Part shown: piece by piece, positions 11,201-19,391 of the stretch
How the letters are laid out: each line of letters starts with the position of its first letter
Position numbering within the stretch: position 1 is the first letter of the stretch
Assembly: GCA_001579985.1 (NCBI GenBank)
Contig: LRSR01011343.1
Location: forward strand, 8,002 to 28,800
From: Hypsibius dujardini
Taxonomy: Eukaryota > Tardigrada > Eutardigrada > Parachela > Hypsibiidae
Length of the DNA: 20,799 bases
Direction: 5' to 3'
Notes under the pieces: model-generated
Database searches by the model: none
Told to the model about the DNA's origin: nothing
The model's input: the letters and a program-made list of their open reading frames with translations, nothing else
Program-made: the position numbers and the translations under genes

Positions 11201-12819
11201 GCTCTCCTGTGGCGCTGGGAGGGTTGCCCAAATCACAAACTACGTCCTCCAATGTTGCATTCGGAATCGATGGTCGATTGCGTGGGTCATCCGCCGCAAA
11301 GCCGTAGACCAAGCCACCGCGCACCATGAGTTGAAAGGCTGTTTCCTTAAAGAGATCATCCAACCTTGACTGGCCCGAATACTAACAGCGTTAATATATG
11401 TACAATATAATGCCATGCCGGCTAAATAAATGCATAGGAGAACATCACAGGCCGACGCGTTTGTCCAACCTTAATGTTTAGGTTGTTTATAACGACGTCC
11501 GAAACTGATTACAGGGCAGGAGGAGCCGTACCCAGGAATAATTTACAATAAGGGTCCTGGGGTGTTCGCCGTTCCCCGGTCCATAACTAAGTTAAGTCCA
11601 AAGGATATTCAGTTGCCTGCAGGTTACTTGCAAAGTTTTGGTTTTGCTTGATTTCGTGAAACAGTACTGCGCGGCTTTTCCCATGTTGCTGAAACTTTCC
11701 GTTTTGTTTTACTTCCTAGACTGGAAATCATCTTTAAATCACAAAGATCAAGATCTTATGATTTCTTAAGTTTGTTTACACCAGATGAAGGGAAATATAG
11801 CAGGATAAAAAGGTACGAGAAAAAAAGAGAACCACAAAAGTTGATCAACCAATTAATCGCTTATCGAACCTTATGGAATTTAAATCCTATTCTGACATTA
11901 AACAATTAACTTTGGTTGCTTTTCTGCTTTGAAACTAAAAGAAAGTAGTTTTAATGAATCTTGCCTTGATAATTTCTCGACATTATTTAACTCATCAGTC
12001 GTCACAAGCTTTAGAAATTGTAAATGATTAATTATAAACCCTTGTCTCTCAATAAATTGTTACACCGCGTAGTCGCCAGCGAACTATTAACACGGTGTTG
12101 CTTGAGGTAAGAAGGCGGACGGGCATGCATATGTTGATACTTCTGCTCAATGCTCACCATCATGCAGACCAGGAACTGTTTCTATCGACGACCCTTTGTC
12201 ATGCGTGTCATAGAGGGCAGTAAACCGTGTCCAGTTGTACTCCATCGCCATTTTCCGAAAGATGTACCTGTTTTATTATACTTGCAGGTTAAGAAAGTTC
12301 TTCCGTCCGGCAATTAAGCGATCCTTACCATATATTATACACGCTGTAGGAAGTTCGAACGATCATTCCAACGTCTCGCACGCTGTAGAGTAGTTCGGCG
12401 CGTCCCGACAGCTGTATGGACGAATGACCGGAATCCCCAACAAGCAATGTTGCGGCCTTGATAGTTTCTGCACAGTCGGGGCCAACCATCATGCGACCTA
12501 CCAAATTGGTCGCCGAGCCAAAGAGTGAGCCGGAGCCTTCGGCTAGGAGATCAACTACCCCGCGGACAGCGGAAAACACATTCACGTCGTCACAGGTGTT
12601 GTTTGAGGCACTCAGACTGTAGAATTTAGGGTTCGTGTTAATGAACTTGATCTGGGACTCAACCTCCGCATCAAGTAAGGCCTGGTCTATCACAGCATGC
12701 ATTCTATCATAGTCACAAAGTTCAGAAGATCCGCTCGGTAATAGAATTCCGAACGGATAATCAATAATGGTCTTTGCAAACACACAGCTCAGAAGGGTCA
12801 AGAGTCTTAAAAATATCAT
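3516..12819 (-). CDS. Receptor-type (membrane) guanylyl cyclase, 16 exons, divergent catalytic site
   Basis: Exons, read on the minus strand: 12819-12329, 11364-11138, 11068-10919, 10839-10459, 9920-9826, 9107-8909, 8044-7577, 7499-7420, 7271-7196, 7133-6801, 6712-6526, 5206-5054, 4923-4704, 4642-4495, 3948-3850, 3745-3516. They sum to 3537 nt, an unbroken 1178-residue protein, close to the usual 1000-1200 for the family. All introns are GT...AG and phases match at every join. Domain order: signal peptide, ANF-receptor ectodomain, one transmembrane helix, kinase-homology domain, coiled-coil linker, class III nucleotidyl cyclase. Such receptors sit in the plasma membrane and make cGMP from GTP when a peptide or other ligand binds outside. 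The first ATG (12819) is followed directly by a signal peptide. Least certain joins: the exon 2 acceptor (weak pyrimidine tract) and the exon 5 acceptor (9920, or an in-frame alternative near 9956). Orthology to a named gene cannot be fixed here. Confidence 0.92.
4119..4158. repeat. 12-bp tandem repeat (cacaacttttca), 3.3 copies, in an intron
   Basis: Three exact 12-base copies in a row plus a partial fourth lie inside the 546-nt intron 3949-4494. They are followed to about 4370 by degenerate units built on ttttc and ataccgc. Any reading frame through it is low-complexity and not a gene. Confidence 0.85.
5207..6525 (-). other. Long intron (1319 nt) between kinase-homology and linker exons
   Basis: The flanking exons join exactly (AG|G makes Arg) into the family-typical sequence IMRDR-NMGEHTNVMD. 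Inside I see no further exon, only AT-rich sequence and a short hairpin at 5772-5793 (acctatga / tcataggt). An open frame on the plus strand at 5337-5735 has no recognisable domain. Confidence 0.6.
6526..8044 (-). CDS. Receptor cyclase, exons 7-11: transmembrane helix and kinase-homology domain
   Basis: Residues 515-895. The helix is about 517-538 (VPVLIVSLCISMTFLCVLIAVG), followed by basic YRYHK. The juxtamembrane stretch holds acidic and Ser-rich sequence and a run of SMGx repeats (about 600-621). The kinase-homology domain runs from about 625: NRKKVSLTPQLIKDV and LDHENVAKFIG match the N-lobe, WIKDIVSGMIYIH the helix E region, KITDYGL (752-758) the DFG-like site, LWTCPEVIR the APE-like site, RDVYSFGIILQEI helix F, and CWAEDPTVRP the C-lobe Arg motif. 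The HRD-like loop reads HTRLTSHCCF, not the usual HG.LKS.NC, and the VAVK Lys position is Ile. In this family the domain is a regulatory pseudokinase that controls the cyclase. Exon ends: 8044-7577, 7499-7420, 7271-7196, 7133-6801, 6712-6526; its introns are 62-88 nt. Confidence 0.93.
8314..8560. mobile_element. Candidate solo LTR in an intron
   Basis: A 247-bp unit begins TGTCACGA and ends TCGTCACA, so it has TG...CA ends with an almost perfect short terminal inverted repeat. It is flanked on both sides by the 4-base sequence tacc (8310-8313 and 8561-8564), as a target-site duplication. Inside are a perfect 16-bp palindrome (8346-8361), a CT-rich run (8410-8431) and a CA-rich 3' end. These are the marks of a solo LTR left by recombination. 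It lies in the 864-nt intron 8045-8908 of the receptor gene. Without a second copy the call is tentative. Confidence 0.5.
8909..12819 (-). CDS. Receptor cyclase, exons 1-6: signal peptide and ANF-type ligand-binding ectodomain
   Basis: Residues 1-514. It starts MIFLRLLTLLSCVFA, a hydrophobic leader with a likely cut after the Ala. Exon 1 carries the N-terminal lobe, with a MMVGPDCAETIKAA segment that matches the conserved GP.C...A region of these receptors. Exon 3 has the VRQFLIAAKGMNMTNSEYLY block, typical of the family (R..L..A...GM..G.Y). Exon 4 has NYFYAAFYDAIMLYAAAL, matching the YAFYDAV.LYA.AL signature. Exon 5 holds SGRLWLDSYADR, matching G.TG.v.iD..GDR. Exon 6 ends in CGYDGTEGPC (C504 and C513), the juxtamembrane cysteine pair. 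Several N-x-S/T sites suggest glycosylation. The match is to the fold and its landmarks; the ligand cannot be predicted. Confidence 0.88.
9383..9425. repeat. Strong hairpin in an intron
   Basis: A 20-base arm at 9383-9402 pairs with 9406-9425 with one mismatch around a 3-base loop. It sits in a C-rich then G-rich stretch (from about 9355), inside the 718-nt intron 9108-9825. On the transcribed strand it would form a very stable RNA stem. Confidence 0.85.
11365..12328 (-). other. Intron 1 of the receptor gene (964 nt)
   Basis: The donor gtaagg follows ...SVYNI plus TG of the Trp codon; the acceptor caag|g completes Trp and leads into LDDLFKETAFQL. I see no coding segment inside. An extra small exon is possible because the acceptor has a poor pyrimidine tract. 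Confidence 0.45.
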
Positions 12820-12841
12820 TTGTTCGACTGACACTGAAATC

Positions 12842-12935
12842 GCCAGTGTGACACTGGCAATTTGTTAGACTGAAACTGGCAATTTGTGGAATTAGACAGG
12901 TGCTCCGTGGATCCACTTTTGTCGCCTTATAAACG
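12842..12935 (-). promoter_or_regulatory. Region directly upstream of the receptor gene: palindrome, direct repeats, TATA-like box
   Basis: A 17-base inverted repeat (8-bp arms, 1-base centre) lies at 12842-12858, 23 bases before the start codon. A 13-base direct repeat (actggcaatttgt) occurs at 12853-12865 and 12875-12887. On the minus strand a TATA-like tttataagg occurs at 12925-12933, about 110 bases before the ATG. A pyrimidine-AG just before the ATG could also be the acceptor of a 5' UTR intron. The repeats are seen in the sequence; a promoter role is inference. Confidence 0.3.
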
Positions 12936-12999
12936 AGGCCTATTACAGTGCGTCAGCCGCTCTTCCAATATCACTTTCCAGAACCATAGCAACCAACTA

Positions 13000-13807
13000 C
13001 AGAAGGGTTATCCAGCCAAGTTGAGCCGATTTTATAGTGTCATTCTTTGATTGATTCACAGTGATTTTGATTGATCCACACTGTTTTTGTTTCCGCAAAT
13101 TTGTTCATATTCAAACCCCATCCGTTGTGTGCTCCCGTGATGTATTTTCTTTTCAAGCCTTTATTGCCGAATATATGCTTTCTGAGCACTAGAAAAGGAT
13201 TTTTGCTGTTTTATTCCAGCATTGTCAGCCTGAGATCGAGCATGGACCTGCCGCTTCTCGAAAAATGAGCTCTGCAGAAGTGCTGTTGCGCCTTGTGGTT
13301 CGTTCTTATATTTCCTGATGCGACAATCTTTACTTCCTTCTTTTTACATATGCCAGACTTGGTCTTCTTGTATCCGTGAAAAGATTAGGCAACACAAATT
13401 ACACTCGTAGGTGAACTACTTGCTTTTCAGTCCACATGCATTAAAGATGGCGGCCTCGTTGTTTTTGATTTCCACCCCGTAATCATGCCAGCATATTTTT
13501 TTCACTAACCCCAAAATTTATTCCTTATCACAGAGCTATTTGCCCTTTGTGAAGGAATTTTGAAGTCAAACGAAGGTATATTGGTTCTACTAAACAATGG
13601 TTCGTTTTGGTTTTCTGAAAACATGCCCACCGTGATCTCAAATTCATTTACCTTTTTATTTTTCATCACTGTTAAAAAAATTTGCCTTTAAAGAATGTCT
13701 TATCAATGGTTTTATCGATCTCAGGTTGCGGATGACTGCTGCGATCTCCACTGAACGCACGATTTCAAAAAACTCGTACCGGCTCAACTTGGCTGGATAA
13801 CCCTCTG
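13000..13807. mobile_element. TA-flanked inverted-repeat element (Tc1/mariner-like MITE), 808 bp
   Basis: A 24-base sequence at 13005-13028 recurs as an exact reverse complement at 13780-13803. The match extends outward to CAGA with one extra base on the left, and both ends are flanked by TA (12998-12999 and 13808-13809), the target duplication of Tc1/mariner elements. No transposase frame is found inside, so it is non-autonomous. It lies about 180 bases upstream of the receptor gene's start codon, so it may carry or displace upstream regulatory sequence. Confidence 0.75.
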
Positions 13808-13809
13808 TA

Positions 13810-14332
13810 CATGTCCACAAATGTGTATGTTCACAAATTTTACTCGTCTGACATAATTGGAGCCGAAGGTCTGAGCGGGTAAGGGTTCGCATTGGAGTTT
13901 TCTTACACCAACATACGGCATGTCAACGGCATTGGTCACATTGCTTGTTTGCCAGATGAGGTCATCTAAATGCTGCCATTGGAGTAGGTGCAACGTATGA
14001 GCCCTTTGGCATACCTGTAACTGCCCCCACCCAGCATGGAAGAACTTTATTAGGATCTCGAATATGGCCGCAACGTTTGTGTTCATACCAAAGCGCAAAG
14101 CAGACACGCTTTAAATCGGAAGCAGCAGCGCCCTTGATTTTGCAATATTTGGCCTGTGCAAACATTGTCCTACCTAATCCGGCAAATGTCCTGAACAAGA
14201 GATGATATTTAGGTCCATAGTGAGTTACTTAGCTCGGAAGCAAGTATACCGGCAATGGTGTCACGCAAATTCGTCCCACGATTACTGGGTCGACTACAAT
14301 CTCAGAAAGCTGTCGTTCCACTAGTCATTAGT
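13810..14332. other. Spacer with weak open frames only
   Basis: Minus-strand frames here (for example one beginning near 14165, MFAQAKYCKIKG...) are open for 50-80 codons and have possible splice sites, but I recognise no domain. No gene is called. Confidence 0.3.
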
Positions 14333-14485
14333 TACTAGTCCTACTACTAGTCCTACTACTACTAGTCCTACTACCACTAGTCCTACTACTACTACTACTA
14401 CTACTATTACTACTAGTCCTACTACTACTACTACTAGTCCTACTACTACTACTACTAGTCCTACTACTACTAGTCCTACTACTGC
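14333..14485. repeat. CTA microsatellite with ACTAGTCCT interruptions
   Basis: About 150 bases of (cta)n are broken regularly by tagtcctac, forming a compound micro/minisatellite. The Val/Leu/Gly-rich frame on the minus strand is a by-product of the repeat. Confidence 0.95.
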
Positions 14486-14866
14486 TACACTATTCGCTAC
14501 ACGAGTCAATAGTTTTGTACGTTTTCGCCTCACATGACGATTCGGTAAAAGTAGCTTGATCTCGAACTCATTCTGTGTCACATTTACCAAGCCTTTCTCT
14601 CACAGAACATCTATGGTCCCACGATGACTTTGATGCCACTGAGCCTCAGCTTCCTACAATCTCCTGCATGATAAAAATTATTGTTTAGAGAGAACCTAAG
14701 ATACAAAAACGTATTTATGTCATGTGGTATTTCACAAAAGTTCGCAATCGCAGTCTTAAATGACTGGGAAAAATTAGGATCTGGCATGTTCCTGGCAGAA
14801 TAATATTTTTGAGCGCCCATTGAAGCATGATGTGAACTCGGATGTTCAATGTGCCCGTGTGAAACC
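14486..14866. other. Spacer, no gene called
   Basis: A minus-strand open frame (14611-14820) contains FCEIPHDINTFLYLRF and GIKVIVGP but no conserved domain that I can support. Nothing else is seen. Confidence 0.3.
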
Positions 14867-16835
14867 GTTTTTTAGCTACCATTTTTTGCACGAGTAGCTA
14901 AAAAACACCTTTTTTCGAGCGAACCAGTGCTTAAGAAAACCTTTCCGGTTCGTCCGCCGTCTGCTATTTGCCCCTCTATCATGCAACCGTTCATCAACCC
15001 GTTGTATTCCGCTTGACCAAGGCCCATCCGCCCCTCTTCTCCTGTCAATCCGTCGGCAAATCCACCTGATCATTTACTGTCTGTTCACCGTCCTCTGCCT
15101 GTCCGTACGTCTAACGTTATCGCTCTACTATCTGTCGTACTCCAACCCTTTGCGCCTGCAGTAAGAGCACCAATTCTCTGCCGGTGTCTCAGTAAGATGT
15201 TAACTATGTTTGTTTGTTTGATGCTTGTAACTTATGAACCGACAATCGTCGGACAAGGAATGTCGCGGTTAATTGTCCGTCGGACATTACATGTCCTTGG
15301 GTGATATCATTTGTCCTAAAATAAGAGGAACAATAAGTTTTTTTCCCGGAAAAACTCCCTAAAACTGTGAAATTTGCCCGGGCAGAATTCTAGACGTACT
15401 TAAATTTTTATTAGGGCAGCTATCTGTCCGTATGTCCTGTCTTTCCGTCCGTCCACTGTCCGTGCGTCCGTTTGTGGACGGTTGAACAGCGGACGAACGA
15501 ATGCATGGATGGTCAACGACAGACGAACGTCTGACGGGAGACAGCAAAAAGCCGAATGGTTAGACGGGAGAGAGACTTCCAGATAAAGCGGATAGATGAA
15601 CGGTGAGAGGACGGCAAACGAGCAGAGGGCACGCGGGTAGACACTAAACGGTTGATAAACAGTAATCGGACAGACGGCAGATATCGGACGGACGGAAGGA
15701 CGGACAGTGGAGATTGGTAGTGGACTGACGGACCAACATGCGACCGACGGACATTTGATGAAGAAACGATTCTTCACATATGCACATTGAACGGACGGAC
15801 GGATGGACTTGATGGATAGATAGGCAGACAACCGAGGGACAGAAGGCGACCGGATGAATAGCCAGTGAGTGGCAGACTTCGGACGGACGGATAGTGGAAG
15901 AACAAACCAGTGGATCGCCAACAGACTGTCGGATATGGCAGACGAACGGATGGACAGTAAGCTGGATGGACATGGAGGAACAGATGAACAACAGACGGTC
16001 GAAGGGCGGACAGGCAGAAAGACCGTAAACAATCGGACTGCCAGACTGTAATTTTCGATGAAAGGGCAAATGGCAAATGAACCGTTGAATGGAGAAATCT
16101 TCGGTAACGTCAACCCGTACCTCTGTCGAAATATATGAACGGGCAAAAAACCGAGGGACACGCGGCAGAGTAGTGACGGTAAAACTTCGTTCTATCGCGG
16201 CGAACGGACGGGCGGGCGAATAATGAATGGAAGGAACTCCGGCGGACGAATGTTATAATCGTGGACGGTCAGATGAATGGACGTAGACCAAAGGACAAAC
16301 GAAAATACTATAAACGAGCTGGAGCATCGTGCAGAGAGAGAAAGAAACAGCGGGAAAAGGGAGGAACAGATGAAACTCATGACAGACGTAAGAAGAATGG
16401 ATAAAAAACAGATAGGGCGGACGGAAGGACGGAAAAACAGAGAATATGGTAGAGAATGGCAGATGATAAGATGAGATGATGATGGATGAGAGTATGGCAG
16501 ACAAATGAAACAGTCGTAGACGGAGGACGAAGGACCGCTAAATAGACTGCGAATTGTCTGAAACAACGCACTGACAAAAAGCAGTGGAGAACAGATGACA
16601 AACGAGAAGGACGGATAAATAACGCCTAGATGGAGGGATGGATAGTAAAGAAGAACAGAGAGCGAACAGCCAGAAGGACAAGGAATGGCATCAGAGATGA
16701 GAGCGGGCCCACTGCTGTTCTTAATTATTCGGTCGCTTGAAAAAAAAGGTTTTCCTGAGCGTTGGTTCGCTTGAAGAGAAAACTTTTTTCTAAGTGACTC
16801 CTGCAAATAAAATGGTAGCTCAAAAACAAACATGA
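14867..16835. mobile_element. Foldback-like element with long inverted ends and GGAC-rich interior
   Basis: The left end (about 14867-14945) and the reverse complement of the right end (about 16745-16835) share agctaccatttt, ttgca.gagt, agcgaacca and ggaaaaccttt or aagaaaaccttt in the same order: roughly 75 bp of imperfect terminal inverted repeat. Between them the left part is rich in tccg/gtcc and the right part, from about 15475, in the complementary cgga/ggac, so the arms are inverted copies of one degenerate 4-base repeat. This is the architecture of foldback elements. No transposase is seen and no clear target duplication is found, so the exact ends are approximate. Confidence 0.6.
15410..16680. 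repeat. Degenerate GGAC/TCCG tetranucleotide satellite
   Basis: Units such as gacggacgga and gtccgtcc recur densely; the strand bias flips near 15475. Minus-strand open frames here (for example Ser/Val/Arg/Pro runs, SVRPSVRP) arise from the repeat and are not genes. Confidence 0.85.
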
Positions 16836-16907
16836 CACAGCCGATGGTTGAAATTGGATTGAAACCGCAAATGTGAGTTACGAGCCAATGAATTTCTGAT
16901 TTCCTGG

Positions 16908-16939
16908 TCTTGCAAGGTGCATGTCTTGCAAGGTGCATG
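16908..16939. repeat. Tandem duplication of a 16-base unit at the MITE insertion site
   Basis: tcttgcaaggtgcatg occurs twice in a row (16908-16923, 16924-16939). The second copy overlaps the left target-site duplication of the hAT-like element. Confidence 0.9.
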
Positions 16940-16943
16940 TGGC

Positions 16944-17820
16944 TAGGGTTGTTAATCCTATTCTGCTTCTTGCTCCTATAGGAGCGAATCGGAGCACTAA
17001 ATCTGTGCTCCTACGGACCCTAGTAGGATCGGAGCATGGAGCAGTAGGAGCATGTAAGAGCAAATAGGAGCACGTAGGAGCAAAGAGGAACACACGGGAG
17101 CAAATAGGAACATACGGCCTAAATGAAACCGTTCGAACGCCTAAACAATGAGTAATGATTCGTTTCATTAAAAGTTGGTCTGGGCTGGTTTTGTGGACTT
17201 TCACTTAGACTTTCTTTCTTTCACTTGGACTTTCAGGTCGCTGTTGCGCGACCTGTTGATACTTTTTTACGGTGGCTGAACTTTTCGCCAATTCTCTTGT
17301 TCAGTAGCTACATCAAATATCTATATCAATATAAAATCAAAATCTACATTTTTTACCCACCCACCCACCTTCGTAATACGACGTAATCACAGCCTCTACC
17401 CACCCTCTGGATCGTATTCACAACGTAATCAATGGTCGACCCACCCCCTCCCCCCATATACAAAAAAACTCACATAATTGACTGTATTCTGCTGCCTGCA
17501 ATAGGTCCAATTTTTCTATTAACTGAGAGCAGATTGTTGAGACCAGTACCCTTGCCCGAGGTACTTGATAAAGAGCGAAATTTAACGAAATTCGAAGAAA
17601 TTGTTGGGTTTTGTGACCACCCCCTCCTCTATTCCACTCAAAAATCGTAATTAAACTTAAGCTTTTCGGATAACACCCACCAGCCCTCCCTTGATTACGT
17701 AATATGTGGATGATCCCCTAAAAATAGTCGCATTTTCTGCTCCTATAAATTCCTACATGCTCTGCTCCTATTCCGCTCCGCTTCCGCTCCTATTGGGGCT
17801 CGTAGGAATTAACAACCCTA
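16944..17820. mobile_element. hAT-like MITE, 877 bp, with perfect 8-bp target-site duplication
   Basis: It begins TAGGGTTGTTAATCCTA and ends with the complement TAGGAATTAACAACCCTA (one inserted base). The 8-base catgtggc stands immediately on both sides (16936-16943 and 17821-17828). Eight-base duplications and TA.GG..GT-type ends are hallmarks of hAT elements. Both subterminal regions hold many copies of ggagca or its complement tgctcc (about 16960-17095 and 17737-17800), as hAT transposase-binding arrays do. The interior is non-coding with CCCACC-rich runs, so the element depends on a transposase elsewhere. Confidence 0.88.
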
Positions 17821-18154
17821 CATGTGGCAGGGTTTTTGACAAAATTTCCTGAAAGTGCATCTATCCATCCTCCACTCTGAATGCTAGCACGTAATAGAGC
17901 ACGAGGGAACGAGGTTCAATAGTAAATGGGGCGACTCATAATACTTCTTAATGAAGTAAGCATTTCTGTCGTGCGTTTTTGTGGTTGGGTTGAACGCGGA
18001 AAATGGTTTAATTCGGGCCTGACAGATATGGCGACGTGTGTAGCTTTTCTTTCCTGCCCTGTCAAGTAAGGCAATTCCAATTATGCCAATCTCAAAAGCC
18101 TCATACATCAACCAACTTAACATTCTCATTTGTAGAATTTGATATATTCAATAA

Positions 18155-18215
18155 GTCGCAGCTTGCCTTCGGCTAGCTGGCCTTGCGGAAGGCCACAGAG
18201 CTCAGTTCGGCTGAG
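18155..18215 (+). repeat. Diverged direct repeat, copy 1
   Basis: Contains cagcttgccttcggctagct, itself partly self-complementary, followed by gctcagttcggct. Copy 2 lies at 18962-19020. Confidence 0.5.
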
Positions 18216-18961
18216 CCTCGCTTCACAGTTCCCGGAACGTAAAACATTCATTTCAAAAAGAACTTGGGGTCTCTTTTACAGGAGAAATATAAAATGTGTA
18301 AGTGCAATTCTGTACAGTGTAAATAGCGATTTTCACAGAGAATATAAAATAATAATCTTGCCGTGTGCTATCAGCTTTGATATTTCGCCTACAATGTCAT
18401 CGTATCTTGGCCTCTGAAGTAAATTATTTATATCAACCACATAGGGGATGTTTTAAAAAACAAATTGGATCCATTTTCCGATCATATTCTGAACATCTCT
18501 CCACGTTAATAATAAAAAGCATAGATAAGAGGGGCAACTTGATTATGTGAGGGATGAACTTTTTGTCAGCTCAATCTCACATGCTGTCCCCTTCCTTCGT
18601 TCATTACGTGTTACATATCGAGAACTGGTCTGGCAACTTTACAACTTCTTCAATTTTTCCCAATTAAACTGAGCCTTCTCCCGGGCAAGCAATATCTTCT
18701 AAAATCATACTAGAGGTAAAAGCATTCAGGAAAAGAGTTTGGCCAAGATCTGAAACTGGCACTGGAAATTTGCCCCTTGTCAGCCAGCCTAGTTGGCCTT
18801 GGAAAGTATTCGAGATTTGGAGAAAAGTTTCTATTTAATTGTCTTTGACACTGTGTCTCTCAAAATTCCATTTGGAATCGAGTATCGACAGATTTAATGA
18901 CTGTTATGAGGAGGCTGAAAACCCTGTGATCATATTAAAAGATTTGATATGACCTATACAA

Positions 18962-19020
18962 GATGTAGCTCGTCTTCGGCTCGCTGGGCTTTAGGAAAAT
19001 TTCAAAGCTCAGCTCGCCTG
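18962..19020 (+). repeat. Diverged direct repeat, copy 2
   Basis: Contains tagctcgtcttcggctcgct followed by aaagctcagctcgcct, matching copy 1 at 18155-18215 with several differences. Confidence 0.5.
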
Positions 19021-19202
19021 CGATTCATTTCGAGTTGCAAGACGTATTCTCTCTCTTAATCTCGCGGCGACAACTGCCACTCGACAACTGCGACAACTGA
19101 GTCAACAAAAATGTGTCTCTGTTGCCTGATACGTTATAGACCAATTTATTCACCAACATTTCCAGGTAACGTACCGTGTGTACAGTACTGTACAATGAAG
19201 TA

Positions 19203-19349
19203 CTGTATTTTCGTGTTAGACAGGGACAGCGTACGAGCTGTGGAACGTTTAATCGGCTCGCGGCGCTTGTGCTGTGTGTGTACGGTGCACACAAGCCGTG
19301 CACACGTTCCACTCCAGTATGACTGTCCCTGTCTAACGCGAAAATACAG
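19203..19349. mobile_element. Palindromic TA-flanked MITE, 147 bp
   Basis: The left arm (from 19203, ctgtattttcgtgttagaca...) matches the reverse complement of the right arm (ending 19349) over about 45 bases with few mismatches. TA flanks both ends (19201-19202, 19350-19351). The centre holds a second small hairpin of gtgtgtacgg and ccgtgcacac. It is a Tc1/mariner-like MITE, just beyond the stop of the secreted-protein gene and probably within its 3' UTR. Confidence 0.8.
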
Positions 19350-19391
19350 TATGAAATTTCACTGGATAGAAGAAACAAGCAAAAAGCGATT

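Larger units (their letters stand above)
17829..19200. other. Spacer with diverged repeats, no gene called
   Basis: Contains two similar segments in direct orientation (18155-18215 and 18962-19020) sharing agct.g.cttcggct.gctgg and gagctcag or aagctcag. Short open frames on both strands show no known domain. Confidence 0.4.

Noticed and set aside
12820-12834. Upstream start for the receptor at a GTG codon (five residues earlier)
   Set aside because: GTG is not a likely start in an animal gene; the ATG at 12819 directly precedes the signal peptide.
13656-14198. Minus-strand frames that could join into a small spliced protein, including a segment EGYPAKLSRYEFF
   Set aside because: The most protein-like stretch lies on the terminal inverted repeat of the 808-bp element (13780-13803), whose other copy is non-coding. 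No domain is recognised.
14321-14590. Val/Leu/Gly-rich open frame
   Set aside because: Direct product of the CTA microsatellite.
14611-14820. Open frame with GIKVIVGP, resembling a receptor ectodomain motif
   Set aside because: The motif is short, the frame stops immediately after it and no neighbouring ectodomain blocks are found.
15400-16938. Long minus-strand open frames rich in Ser, Val, Arg and Pro (up to about 250 codons)
   Set aside because: They arise from the GGAC/TCCG repeat, which has few stop codons in that orientation, and several frames are open at once.
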